A DNA stretch of 64,000 nucleotides from CALDTK01 sp963837005 (GTDB taxonomy: Bacteria; Bacteroidota; Bacteroidia; Chitinophagales; Saprospiraceae), in NCBI GenBank assembly GCA_963837005.1, contig CAWIMC010000013.1, forward strand, positions 806,001-870,000, read 5' to 3'. The position numbers and the translations under genes were made by a program. A model generated the notes under the pieces. It was given only the letters and a program-made list of their open reading frames with translations. It searched no databases and was not told the origin of the DNA. Below, piece by piece: positions 38,156 to 47,414 of the stretch (position 1 is the stretch's first letter; every line of letters starts with the position of its first letter).

Positions 38156-38317
38156 GGGCAAAGCGTTCGCAATACACATGTTACGCATCTTATGATGCCT
38201 AATGTGGCACTTGGTTTGCACACCTCACCGGAGATTGGCCCAGGGTAGCTGGTGTTGTGTCGCTCCGCGGCGCGGCGCCCGTTGCGGTATGGGTCGCGAG
38301 AAAACGAAACCCCGGCC

Positions 38318-41300
38318 ATGCGGCAAATTATAATTATCGTGCTCTTCGTCGCCGCCGCGGCGCCGCTCAGCGCACAGTTCTCCGGCATCGGCACGGTGAG
38401 TCCGACGAACGCCCTGCACGTCAAACCGCTCGCCGGCCAGGACCCGATCCGCGTGGAGGACCTCCGCCCGGCTACGTCTACGGATACGGAGGCGGTGGTG
38501 TTCGACCCGGCGACGGGAATTTTTCGACGCAAGGCCCTCAATACCATCGGGAGCGACGATCAGCAGCTCACCTACAACTCGATCAACAACGAGCTAACCC
38601 TCGAGGACGGCGGCACAGCAATCTCGCTCGCGGGCCTCAAGGACAACCTCGGCAATCATACTGCGACCCAGGCACTCACGATGAGCGTCCACGACGCCAA
38701 CTTCACGAGCGGAGGATTGAACCTGGCCACGGGAACGGCGAGCTTCGGCAGCACTACCCGGCAAATGCTCAACCTCTGGGGTACGGAGTACGGTATTGGT
38801 GTGCAAAATAACACCCAGTATTACCGCTCCGACGATCACTTCGTGTGGTTCCGACGCGGGACGCACTCCGGGACCCAGTTCGACGCGGGTACGGGCGGCA
38901 CCGCAATGATGGCTCTCACGTCGGCCGGGCGCCTCGGGATCGGGACGACGGCCCCGAGTGCTCGTCTGACTGTAGAGCAAATCGTGCCTACGTCTACAGA
39001 CGAGTCCCTCGTCGAGCTCTACACCCGCGGCGGTGGCGTGGGGCACGGCAGCAGCATCGCCTTCCGTAACGACGGCGCGGGCTACCTCGCGGCCATCGCC
39101 GGCATCGACGACGGTACTAACGACGGTCGGATCGAGTTCCGCACGAGCAACAACAACGCCATCAACACGGGCCCCATTCCCGCCAACGGGACGAAGGTGG
39201 TCATCACGAAAGCTGGCAACGTCGGCATCGGCACCGGCACGGCGAGTGCGCACCCGCTACACCTCGGATCCGATAGGGACGTGACTTCGGCCGGACTGGG
39301 GGCCCTCGTCATCGGGTCGACGACCAACCAGTCGCTCCACCTCGACAACAACGAAATCCAAGCAGTTGCCGCTGGGAGCGCCGCCAACGGATTGCTCTAC
39401 CTCCAGCGCGACGGTGGCCGCGTGATGATCGGCGGAAGTCCCAACACTCCCTCGGCTAACCTCGACGTGAGCGGGAGCGTGCGCCTACGCAGCCTCGCCA
39501 CTGACACTCAGGGCACCGTCGTTGGGATCGATGCCGATGGCAACCTGTCGCGCCGCTCGACGGCGGCCTTCGCGGACAATCTCGGCAACCACACCGCAAC
39601 GACCAACGTCCGCCTCAACAACAACTGGCTCTCCGGCGACGGCGACAGCGAAGGTATCCGCGTCGGGACAACCGGCAACGTCGGCGTCGGCGTGGCGGCC
39701 GGTACGGGTACGGACCGCGTCACGGTAGCCGGCGGCCACGTACGGACGACGGCTGGCTCCTTTATCGTCAACGGGTATGGCAATGGCATCGGCTTCAACG
39801 GGGAGAGCGTCGGCGACCTTACGCCAATCGAGGACGGCGGTCGGATTTACGTGCAGAGCGGTGGCTTTTCGGCCGACCCCTTCGAGGACTTCCTCCTCAT
39901 CGAGAAGACGGACCGCAACCAGACTGAGGTCGACGGCGGGATCGCCTTCGCGCTACGCGGGAGCTCAGGCGCGCGCACGATCCCGATGGCGATCCGCGGG
40001 GACAACAACGTCGGCATCGGGACGCTCGCGCCGACGAACACCCTCGACATCAATGGCACCGCGCGCGTCCGCACCCTCGGCGCGGGTGCTGCCGGTGACG
40101 ACGTCGTCACCGTCGACGCAAACGGTGTGCTACGCCGACGCTCGACGCTGAGCGCCGGGGATAATCTGGGCAACCACACCGCGACGCAGGCGCTCGGGAT
40201 GGGCACCTTCGACGCCAATTTCTCGAGCGGCGGGCTCAACCTCGCCACGGGCGCTGCCAGCTTCGGGGCCACGACCCGGCAGATGGTTAACCTCTGGAAC
40301 GCCTCCTACGGGATCGGCGTCCAGGGGGGCACGCAGTACTTCCGCTCCGACAATCACTTCGCGTGGTACCGCGGGGGCACGCACGACAACGGCATCCTGA
40401 ACCCCGGCGGCGGTACGGCCATGATGGCCCTCACGTCGGCCGGGCGCCTCGGAATCGGGACCACGACCCCGTCGGCGACGCTGGACGTCGTCGGGAGCGC
40501 CCGCGTGCAGACCCTGCCCGCCGGCGCGGGCGCCGACGACGTCGTCACCGTCGACGCGGACGGCAACCTACGCCGCCGCTCGACGCTGAGCGCCGGGGAC
40601 AACCTCGGCAACCACACCGCGACGCAGGACGTGAACTTCGGGAGCTTCAGCGCCGGCATGCCGGCGGGAAGGGTGAACTTCGGCAACAGCATGCGGCAGA
40701 TGCTCAACCTCTGGGACACGTCCTTCGGGATCGGCATCCAGGGCGCCACGCAGTACTACCGCTCGGGGGCGAACTTCGCGTGGTACCGCGGGGGCACGCA
40801 CGACGACGGCATCCTGAACCCCGGCGGCGGCACCGCGATGATGGCGCTCACGTCGGCCGGGCGCCTCGGGATCGGGACGACGACCCCGTCGGCGACGCTG
40901 GACGTCGTCGGGAGCGCCCGCGTGCAGACCCTGCCCGCGGGTGCGAACGCCGACGACGTCGTGACCGTCGACGCGAGCGGCAACCTGCGGCGCCGCCCAA
41001 CGCTGAGCGCCGGGGACAACCTCGGCAACCACACCGCGACGCAGGACGTGAACTTCGGGAGCTTCAGCGCCGGCATGCCGGCGGGAAGGGTGAACTTCGG
41101 CAACAGCATGCGGCAGATGCTCAACCTCTGGGACACGTCCTTCGGGATCGGCATCCAGGGCGCCACGCAGTACTACCGCTCGGGGGCGAACTTCGCGTGG
41201 TACCGCGGGGGCACGCACGACGACGGCATCCTGAACCCCGGCGGCGGCACGGCCATGATGGCGCTCACGTCGGCCGGGCGCCTCGGGATCGGGACGACGG

Positions 41301-43327
41301 CCCCGTCGGCGACCCTCGACGTGGTCGGGAGCGCCCGCGTGCAGACCCTCCCCGCCGGCGCGGGCGCCGACGACGTCGTCACCGTCGACGCGGACGGCAA
41401 CCTACGCCGCCGCTCGACGCTGAGCGCCGGGGATAATCTCGGCAACCACACCGCGACCCAGGCGCTCGCGATGGGCGTCCACGACGCCAATTTTACGACC
41501 GGAACCGCTAACTTCGGGACGAACAAACGCCAGATGCTCAACCTCTGGGGAACGGAGTACGGCGTAGGGATTCAGGACTTCACCCTCTACCAGCGTTCCA
41601 ATAGCGGATTCGCGTGGTACCGAGGCGGTGGTCACAACGACGGTATCTTCAACGCCGGCGGCGGAACGCAGGCCATGCGACTCGATAACACGAGCACCCT
41701 GTACGTCGCCGGCGACATCGGGAGCGGCAGCCGGTACTTAGGACAGGGCAATAAGGAAGCCATCCGTACCAACGATGCCTGGCTTCGACTCAACCAAAAC
41801 AATGACTTCGCCAACGGTATCTATACGCCCGGAAATTTCCGCGTAGACGGTAGTGTGGTATTTAACGAAAACGCGGCCAATTCGGACTTCCGCGTCGAGG
41901 GCCAGGGGGACCAGCACCTTCTGTACACGCGGGCCAATCAGAACAGAGTGGGGATCGGCACCGCCAATCCCGCCGTCAAACTCCACGTCCTCTCCCTCGC
42001 AGACGTAACCAACACAGGGGGCGGTATTTTGAACCTCGGGACATCGTCCGACTTCATGGCTTTCGACGCCAATGAGATCGGGGCTTTCAGTTCCGGAGCC
42101 CCGAGTGCGCTCCACCTACAGGCCGAAGGTGACCAACTCATCATCGGGCAAAATAGTCCGAGCACGAGTTCCGTGCTGGCCTGGGGGCGGATGCGCGTCG
42201 TCAACCTACCTAATGGCGCTGCCGGGGACGACATCCTCACCGTAGACGGCTCCGGGAATTTTCGCCGCCGCGCGACCCCCAGTAGCGCCGGCGACAATCT
42301 CGGTGATCACACCGCGACGCTCCCGCTAAGTATGGTCGATCAGACAATTAATTTCAATTTTACCCTCGGCCAAAAGATCAACCTCTACCAAGACCTCTAC
42401 GGTATCGGGATGCAAGCCAGCACGCAGTACTTCCGTTCGCAGGGACACTTCGCGTGGTACCAGGACGGTGCCCACAACGCGGGCGAACTGAATCCCGGCG
42501 GTGGCGTCGCCAACATGGTACTCAAGAGCGGTGCCCTCCTCGGGATCGGGACCAACGACCCGACCGAGCGACTCGACGTCAACGGGCGGGCCCGTATCCG
42601 CAGCCTGCCCGGGGGCGCGAGTACGGATGAGGTCGTCACTATAGATCCTGATGGCCGCCTTCGCAAAGTGAGTAGATCGACAGTCGGTGACAATCTCGGT
42701 GATCACACCGCGACGCTCCCGCTCGCGATGGGCTCGAACAACATCAACTTCGGCAACTCTACCGGCCAGAAGCTCAACCTCTTCGGGGCTGCCTTCGGGA
42801 GCGGCGTGCAGGCCGCAACGCACTACTTCCGAACGAGCAATCAGTTTGCGTGGTACAAAAACGGTAGCCACAACGATGGCGCGTTCAATCCCGGTGGCGG
42901 CGCTACCATGATGACCTTGGACGATGCCAATCGACTGCACGTCAACGGTACCATCACCGCCACCGGAGCCATCACCTCGACCTCGGACTCAACCCTCAAG
43001 CACCGCGTCGTCACCGTCTCCGACGCCCTCGCGAAGGTGATGCGGATGAAGGGCGTTTACTACGACTGGCTCCCGAGCGCGAACCCCGATCGCACCTTCA
43101 CGACCGATCGCCAGGTCGGGTTTTTGGCGCAAGCCGTCGAGCGCGTCCTCCCGGAGGCCGTCCACACGGGCGCCGACGGCATCAAGGGCGTCGACTACGG
43201 CAAGATCACCCCGGTGCTCGTCAACGCGATGCAGGAGCAGCAGGCGCAGATCGAGCAGCTCCGGCGCGACAATGAAGAGCTGCGCAAGATGGTGCTGGAC
43301 ATGGCGAAGCAGATGAAGGGGCGGTAG
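38318..43327 (+). CDS. giant repeat protein with C-terminal S74 chaperone domain
   Basis: A 1669-residue secreted protein (signal MRQIIIIVLFVAAAAPLSAQ). The body consists of about nine repeats of some 130-200 residues built around DNLGNHTATQ, a NLW(G/D/N)xxxGIG segment, FAWYRGGTH and LGIGTTxPSATLDV, resembling trimeric beta-helical fibres. The last ~115 residues form a Peptidase_S74-type intramolecular chaperone (STSDSTLKHRVV, GFLAQAVERVLPEAV, VDYGKITPVLVNAMQEQQ), followed by a coiled coil. S74 domains trim themselves off trimeric phage spikes and surface fibres. A surface fibre is the likely role; no phage genes are nearby. Confidence 0.85.
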   Translation: MRQIIIIVLFVAAAAPLSAQFSGIGTVSPTNALHVKPLAGQDPIRVEDLRPATSTDTEAVVFDPATGIFRRKALNTIGSDDQQLTYNSINNELTLEDGGTAISLAGLKDNLGNHTATQALTMSVHDANFTSGGLNLATGTASFGSTTRQMLNLWGTEYGIGVQNNTQYYRSDDHFVWFRRGTHSGTQFDAGTGGTAMMALTSAGRLGIGTTAPSARLTVEQIVPTSTDESLVELYTRGGGVGHGSSIAFRNDGAGYLAAIAGIDDGTNDGRIEFRTSNNNAINTGPIPANGTKVVITKAGNVGIGTGTASAHPLHLGSDRDVTSAGLGALVIGSTTNQSLHLDNNEIQAVAAGSAANGLLYLQRDGGRVMIGGSPNTPSANLDVSGSVRLRSLATDTQGTVVGIDADGNLSRRSTAAFADNLGNHTATTNVRLNNNWLSGDGDSEGIRVGTTGNVGVGVAAGTGTDRVTVAGGHVRTTAGSFIVNGYGNGIGFNGESVGDLTPIEDGGRIYVQSGGFSADPFEDFLLIEKTDRNQTEVDGGIAFALRGSSGARTIPMAIRGDNNVGIGTLAPTNTLDINGTARVRTLGAGAAGDDVVTVDANGVLRRRSTLSAGDNLGNHTATQALGMGTFDANFSSGGLNLATGAASFGATTRQMVNLWNASYGIGVQGGTQYFRSDNHFAWYRGGTHDNGILNPGGGTAMMALTSAGRLGIGTTTPSATLDVVGSARVQTLPAGAGADDVVTVDADGNLRRRSTLSAGDNLGNHTATQDVNFGSFSAGMPAGRVNFGNSMRQMLNLWDTSFGIGIQGATQYYRSGANFAWYRGGTHDDGILNPGGGTAMMALTSAGRLGIGTTTPSATLDVVGSARVQTLPAGANADDVVTVDASGNLRRRPTLSAGDNLGNHTATQDVNFGSFSAGMPAGRVNFGNSMRQMLNLWDTSFGIGIQGATQYYRSGANFAWYRGGTHDDGILNPGGGTAMMALTSAGRLGIGTTAPSATLDVVGSARVQTLPAGAGADDVVTVDADGNLRRRSTLSAGDNLGNHTATQALAMGVHDANFTTGTANFGTNKRQMLNLWGTEYGVGIQDFTLYQRSNSGFAWYRGGGHNDGIFNAGGGTQAMRLDNTSTLYVAGDIGSGSRYLGQGNKEAIRTNDAWLRLNQNNDFANGIYTPGNFRVDGSVVFNENAANSDFRVEGQGDQHLLYTRANQNRVGIGTANPAVKLHVLSLADVTNTGGGILNLGTSSDFMAFDANEIGAFSSGAPSALHLQAEGDQLIIGQNSPSTSSVLAWGRMRVVNLPNGAAGDDILTVDGSGNFRRRATPSSAGDNLGDHTATLPLSMVDQTINFNFTLGQKINLYQDLYGIGMQASTQYFRSQGHFAWYQDGAHNAGELNPGGGVANMVLKSGALLGIGTNDPTERLDVNGRARIRSLPGGASTDEVVTIDPDGRLRKVSRSTVGDNLGDHTATLPLAMGSNNINFGNSTGQKLNLFGAAFGSGVQAATHYFRTSNQFAWYKNGSHNDGAFNPGGGATMMTLDDANRLHVNGTITATGAITSTSDSTLKHRVVTVSDALAKVMRMKGVYYDWLPSANPDRTFTTDRQVGFLAQAVERVLPEAVHTGADGIKGVDYGKITPVLVNAMQEQQAQIEQLRRDNEELRKMVLDMAKQMKGR
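40584..41417 (+). repeat. 417-bp tandem duplication inside the fibre gene
   Basis: Two adjacent units with a 417-bp period (139 residues). Units starting at 40584 and 41001 look identical by eye for about 250 bp and then diverge slightly. Flanking units are related but clearly more different, so this pair is a recent copy or conversion event. Confidence 0.8.
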
Positions 43328-43383
43328 GGACTGGCGCGAACTCTCCGGCATTACCTTGGGGTGATCCGTCGTAGCTTCGCTAC

Positions 43384-43686
43384 ATGATCGCCACCAAGCT
43401 CAAGCCCCCGACTACCGTCACGGCCCAGGAATTCGCGGATAACCTCGCGGGGGTTAAACGTGCCGCGACCGAGGCGCCCGTCGTCGTCACCGACGGTGGG
43501 CGTCCGGCGCACGTGCTGATGAGCTACGAGGCGTACGAGGCACTTGCGAAGCCCCAACCTCTTCCTGGTCGTACTCTCCTCGACATTGCTAGGGAGCCTG
43601 GGATGGCAGAGCTTTTTGCCGCCGCAGCCGAGGTAGAGTTCGAGCTACCCAAACGGGAATTCCCCCGGGAAATAAATCTAGAGTAA
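43384..43686 (+). CDS. Phd/YefM-family antitoxin
   Basis: A 100-residue antitoxin. The N-terminal Phd/YefM fold shows VTAQEFADNLAGVKRAATEAPVVVTDGGRPAHVLMSYEAYEAL. The C-terminal tail (about 65-100) would wrap the toxin. Its stop codon abuts the toxin's GTG start without a gap. Such antitoxins repress their own promoter. Confidence 0.85.
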   Translation: MIATKLKPPTTVTAQEFADNLAGVKRAATEAPVVVTDGGRPAHVLMSYEAYEALAKPQPLPGRTLLDIAREPGMAELFAAAAEVEFELPKREFPREINLE

Positions 43687-44118
43687 GTGTACCTCCTCGA
43701 CACCAACGTCATCTCTGAGCTTCGTAAAGTCAACTTCAGCCGCGTGCACCCCGATTTCGCGGAGTGGGCAAGCGAGGTTTCAGATGAGATGTCGTCCATA
43801 GCCACCCCTAGTATTTTCGAGATCGAACGCGGGATCGAGATGCTGCGCCGCAGAGATTCAGTTCAGGCCAAAGTGTTTCACGACTGGTTTGAAAGCTTCG
43901 TTCTCGGGAGACTTAAAGAACGGATTCTGTGTTTCGACTTGGCCGCCGCGCGTGCTACCGCCCAACTCCCGGCCGCGCGGACGCTCCCCGTTATCGACAG
44001 CATGCTCGCCGGGGTAGCCGAAACCCGTGGCCTCATCGTCGCCACCCGCAACGTAAAAGACTTCGAAGACACCGGCGTGCCCGTGGTCAACCCCTGGGAC
44101 CGTGCCACATGGCGGTAA
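43687..44118 (+). CDS. vapC: VapC-type PIN-domain toxin
   Basis: A 143-residue PIN ribonuclease starting at GTG directly after the antitoxin. Acidic active-site residues are in YLLDTNVISEL (Asp5), IFEIERGIEM (Glu about 42) and LPVIDSMLAG (Asp about 103), with ATRNVKDFEDTGVPVVNPW at the end. Members cut tRNA or rRNA when freed from antitoxin. Confidence 0.9.
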   Translation: MYLLDTNVISELRKVNFSRVHPDFAEWASEVSDEMSSIATPSIFEIERGIEMLRRRDSVQAKVFHDWFESFVLGRLKERILCFDLAAARATAQLPAARTLPVIDSMLAGVAETRGLIVATRNVKDFEDTGVPVVNPWDRATWR

Positions 44119-44172
44119 TTTGGTCACTTGCGCGTTGACGTTAGATGCTGGGTCGTGCAGGCTTGTCGCTCT

Positions 44173-44590
44173 ACGCAGCGTCCAGGTGACCTAAAAAGTC
44201 TGATGGATTCAGTATCGAGATGCCCCTCCACAGATGTAAGACTAGTAAATCTTGGTCTCCGGAGACAATGATATCTGCGTCGCCGTGCAGGGCTAGTTCT
44301 AGAAACTATGATTCTTTGGGTCTCGGCAGTCCTTTATTACAGAAATGTTCGTTACTTCTCTAATATCAGCTTTGTAAAGGTCGATTGAAGTCATTGAGCA
44401 CGTCATCGCTGAACTGCTTTATAAATTTTTCCCGACCAAGCTGATAGACGAGTTCCGAAGTAGTCCTCTCTGGTCGGATGCCTATTTGCTTTTGTGTGCA
44501 TTGCACGATTGCCCTCTTCGGCTTTCCGGAAGGCGAGAATAGCGAACTGATAAAAACGTTAGTATGAACACCGACATCCTTCAGCTCATT
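44173..44590 (-). pseudogene. decayed PIN-family toxin
   Basis: Reading leftward, one frame gives TNVFISSLFSPSGKPKRAIV...TTSELVYQLGREKFIKQFSDD. After stops and a frame change, LELALHGDADIIVSGDQDLLVLHLWRGISILNPSDFL follows. Together these match a complete PIN toxin of the COG1569 type. The expected first catalytic Asp (xDTNV) is lost at an indel, stop codons lie near 44375, and CRDPK/NHSF is broken. It directly follows the antitoxin-like gene on the same strand. Confidence 0.65.
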
Positions 44591-44847
44591 CTTTCTACTT
44601 CGGCCGCCAGCATTTCGCGGTCCGCATCCGTTAGTCCTGCCGAGGCAGCTTCACAGATTCTCTCAAACTCGGCGGCCGCCTCTCCGGGGGACATAGCGGC
44701 GTAGCGGCGGACCCTCGCGGCGCGCGTAACGGCCTTGCGAACGGCGAGTTCTGCCGCCTCGATCACACCGGCCACTTCTTCTGGGGCTAGTGCTTCGTAG
44801 TCTGCCCTCTGGTCTTCTCCTAGCTCTATGATGATCGTCTGCGACAT
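44581..44847 (-). CDS. orphan antitoxin-like protein
   Basis: An 88-residue helical, acidic protein (MSQTIIIELGEDQRADYEALAPEEVAGV... ending ADREMLAAEVERMS). Its end overlaps the start of the broken PIN toxin. I do not recognise the DNA-binding fold, but position and size fit the antitoxin of that pair, now without an active toxin. Confidence 0.5.
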   Translation of the reverse strand: MSQTIIIELGEDQRADYEALAPEEVAGVIEAAELAVRKAVTRAARVRRYAAMSPGEAAAEFERICEAASAGLTDADREMLAAEVERMS

Positions 44848-44945
44848 GGTAGGTAAAGCGTAAGTGACCCGAAATATACGGGCGAATACCCCAAACGCCG
44901 CGCCGCGGTGAGCGCCTTCCCCGTTTCGAGCGTTACCCATTGCCT

Positions 44946-45995
44946 ATGTCTAAACTCACGGCTTTCGCCCTTTTGCTCCTCACCGCCTGCGCCCCCTTCT
45001 CCTCGCGCAGCTACCACGACGCGACTTACGTCGCCGCCGAGGTGCCCGCCGCGCCCGACTACAGCCTCGATGCCAACTGGGCGGCCTTGCCCTCCCGCGA
45101 GGACGAGGCCGACCAGTACCCGCCCAACTCCCGCTACCCCGACCAGCAGGCCACCGCCGCGGCGGATGTCTTCTTCGTCTACCCGACCATCTACACCGAC
45201 GAGCCGAAGGGGCGTTTTCCGTGGAATGCCTCAGTGACGGACAAGAAGCTCAACGAGAGGATCGACGAGTCGACCATCAAGCTCCAGGCAAGCGTCTTCA
45301 ATGCTGCGGGCAAGATCTACGCGCCGCGCTACCGACAGGCGCACATCTCGGCCTATTACACGAAGGACAAGGCCAAGTCCGCCGCCGCCTTCGATACAGC
45401 CTACGCGGACATCAAGCGTGCCTTCGAACTGTTTTTGCGAAAGCACAACGATGGCCGCCCCATCATCATCGCCGGGCATTCGCAGGGCACCACCATGACG
45501 AAGCGTTTGGTGCGCGACTACTTCGACCCGGCAGGTCCGCAACTCGGGGGCAGTGGCCTTTCGGCAAAACTGGTGGCGGCCTACCTCGTTGGCATTCCGG
45601 TGGAGCCTGACTGGTTTGGCCAGCTCGAGGTCTGCACCACCGCTACGCAAACGGGCTGCTTTGTGAGCTGGCGCACGTGGCAGCGCCCCGCTACTGTCTA
45701 CGACGAAAACGCCAAACCCGCCCGGCTCCCGCTCGTCGTCAATCCTCTCTCCTGGACGACGGACACCACGCTCGTCCCCGCCACCCAAAACCCCGGCGGC
45801 ACCCTGCGCAAACTCAAGCTCGAGGATGACCTAGTCGACGCGCAAATCCACGAGGGCGTCCTCTGGATCCACCGCCCAGACTTCTTCGGGAAGCGCATCA
45901 TCCGCATGGACAATTGGCACGCCGCAGACTATAATCTGTTTTACGAAAGTGTCCGGAACAATGCCGTAGATCGAGTGGTGGCGTACGGGAAGTAG
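44946..45995 (+). CDS. DUF3089 alpha/beta-hydrolase lipoprotein
   Basis: A 349-residue lipoprotein (lipobox LLLLTAC, Cys about 14). DUF3089/lipase-like fold: FFVYPTIYTDEPKGRFPWNAS near residue 75, nucleophile elbow IIIAGHSQGTTMTKRL (Ser about 178), and the catalytic His probably in MDNWHAADYNLF near the C-terminus. Substrate unknown. ATG 44946 is preferred to the upstream TTG. Hairpin motifs at 45432 and 45556 have opposite orientation. Confidence 0.87.
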   Translation: MSKLTAFALLLLTACAPFSSRSYHDATYVAAEVPAAPDYSLDANWAALPSREDEADQYPPNSRYPDQQATAAADVFFVYPTIYTDEPKGRFPWNASVTDKKLNERIDESTIKLQASVFNAAGKIYAPRYRQAHISAYYTKDKAKSAAAFDTAYADIKRAFELFLRKHNDGRPIIIAGHSQGTTMTKRLVRDYFDPAGPQLGGSGLSAKLVAAYLVGIPVEPDWFGQLEVCTTATQTGCFVSWRTWQRPATVYDENAKPARLPLVVNPLSWTTDTTLVPATQNPGGTLRKLKLEDDLVDAQIHEGVLWIHRPDFFGKRIIRMDNWHAADYNLFYESVRNNAVDRVVAYGK

Positions 45996-46175
45996 TGTTT
46001 GCGTATATCACAGCGAGGCTCCCACATGGCTGCGGGCTTTCCGATTACATGTGGTCGTCATCGACAGCTACCGTACCGGCGTGCTTCTCCCTCGCGAAGG
46101 TAATCGCTTCGATGAGCGGGTGCGACGATTGGGAGCCAGGAGAGTAGCTTGTCACCGCCGCAAAACCGGCTTTGT
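45996..46175. other. intergenic gap
   Basis: No gene is recognised. A short open frame (46051-46242) is Cys/Arg-rich and overlaps the next gene in another frame, so it is probably noise. Confidence 0.4.
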
Positions 46176-46634
46176 ATGTCGATGCCGCCGCGCCGTGATC
46201 TTGTGTTTGTTGGCGTGCAGTTCGCGCTGCTGTTCGGACTGATGATAGATCCGCTCGGCCTAGCTGTGGACGTGCATGACGTGGTGCGGGTCGTCGGCTA
46301 CGGTGTATGTGCGGCTACCATGATCGTGGGGCTGCTCGCAGTCCTGCAACTCGGTACTAATCTCACGCCCTGGCCAAGTCCAAGGTCTGGCAGTCGTCTC
46401 GTGACGACCGGTTTGTATGCCTTGGCACGGCATCCGATTTATGCGTGCTTGCTGGCGTTTGCCTTCGCGTTGGCTCTCGCCACGGGGAGTGTTTGGCGGC
46501 TGGGATTGGCATTGGTGCTGGGGGGCTTGTTTTGGCGAAAAGCCACCTACGAAGAAACGCTGCTGCGGGCGCGGTATCCAGCCTATGCGGCGTACGCCAG
46601 ACGGGTAGGGAAATTTGGACCAAAGTGGCGCTAG
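46176..46634 (+). CDS. isoprenylcysteine carboxyl methyltransferase-like membrane protein
   Basis: A 152-residue integral membrane protein of the ICMT/PEMT-like family, with four to five helices. The C-terminal SAM-binding signature is LYALARHPIYACLLAF and EETLLRARYPAYAAYARRVGKFGP. The bacterial role is unknown, probably methylation of a lipid or small hydrophobic acceptor. ATG 46176 is chosen; 46182 and TTG 46149 are alternatives. A variant hairpin motif at 46530 has a five-base loop. Confidence 0.85.
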   Translation: MSMPPRRDLVFVGVQFALLFGLMIDPLGLAVDVHDVVRVVGYGVCAATMIVGLLAVLQLGTNLTPWPSPRSGSRLVTTGLYALARHPIYACLLAFAFALALATGSVWRLGLALVLGGLFWRKATYEETLLRARYPAYAAYARRVGKFGPKWR

Positions 46635-46927
46635 GCGGCTAAGGGCAGGCTCAGCGAACCGCACGCAGCGCTTCGACGCCGCACCCGCCTGCCATATCCC
46701 ACCGCGCCATCTGGCAGCTCTACGGACACAATGTTGCCCTTCGTCAGAAGACTAAACAGCGCCCCGTAGGTCGCCACCGGGTCCGGGGCGTTTTGCGCTA
46801 GGTCCACGAAGGACAGACCACTCGGCGTAGCGGTGATCAGGGACAGCAGCCTAAGCTCCTCGCCGGTGGCGGAATACGTCGGCAAGCCGAGGAGGGGAAC
46901 GAGCGCAGAAGAGGGTGTAGCGTTCAT
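46631..46927 (-). CDS. small winged-helix-like hypothetical protein
   Basis: A 98-residue protein (MNATPSSALVPLLGLPTY...). The central segment ELRLLSLITATPSGLSFVDLAQ...YGALFSLLTKGNIVSVEL has the spacing of a winged helix. No family is assigned. It overlaps the end of the convergent ICMT-like gene by four bases. Confidence 0.55.
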   Translation of the reverse strand: MNATPSSALVPLLGLPTYSATGEELRLLSLITATPSGLSFVDLAQNAPDPVATYGALFSLLTKGNIVSVELPDGAVGYGRRVRRRSAACGSLSLPLAA

Positions 46928-47071
46928 GCCGTAAATATAAAACAATCTGTGTTAATTGAACCCGGGTTCCGCATTCGCGATTGCCTAGGTATTCTCAGGC
47001 AGAAGGTTCAGGCGCTGAGTCTCCATACTCTTCTAGTCGTCTTTCGTACTCCTAAAATTTGCCCTGCCCCG

Positions 47072-47374
47072 ATGGTTTACCTCACTGTCCAGTTCCACAT
47101 TCAGCCCGACAAGGTCGCCGCCGCCGAGGCGCTCTTCCGCCAGCACGTCGCCGACGGGAGCCAGGATCGCGGCAACCTCATGTTCACCATGCTTCGCGAC
47201 CCAGAGGACCCGACGCACTTCACGAGCATCGAGTGCTGGAACACCAGAGACGACATCGACCACCACGATGCGCAGCCACACCACCCGGTGTTTTTGCGAA
47301 AGCTGAAAGAGATTCAGGCAAGGGAGAAGGAGGTGAGGATACTAGAACTCTTCGCCCGGGGGCATGCCCTGTAG
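47072..47374 (+). CDS. ABM-domain monooxygenase-like protein
   Basis: A 100-residue ferredoxin-like dimeric barrel of the antibiotic-biosynthesis-monooxygenase/quinol-monooxygenase type: MVYLTVQFHIQPDKVAAAEALFRQHV, GNLMFTMLRDPEDPTHFTSIECW and DDIDHHDAQPHHPVF. Members oxidise quinones without a cofactor or have uncharacterised roles. A hairpin motif at 47291 encodes FLRKLK. Confidence 0.85.
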   Translation: MVYLTVQFHIQPDKVAAAEALFRQHVADGSQDRGNLMFTMLRDPEDPTHFTSIECWNTRDDIDHHDAQPHHPVFLRKLKEIQAREKEVRILELFARGHAL

Positions 47375-47414
47375 CGTACGTCCATGCTCCATGCTCCATG
47401 CTCCATGCTCTTTC

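Noticed and set aside
40363..41436. 357-residue arginine-rich frame within the fibre gene
   Set aside because: An out-of-frame reading of the tandem repeats, low-complexity R/G/H/P.
38318..43327. Prophage tail fibre
   Set aside because: The S74 domain and repeats suggest it, but there are no phage structural, lysis or integrase genes around, and the protein has a Sec signal peptide.
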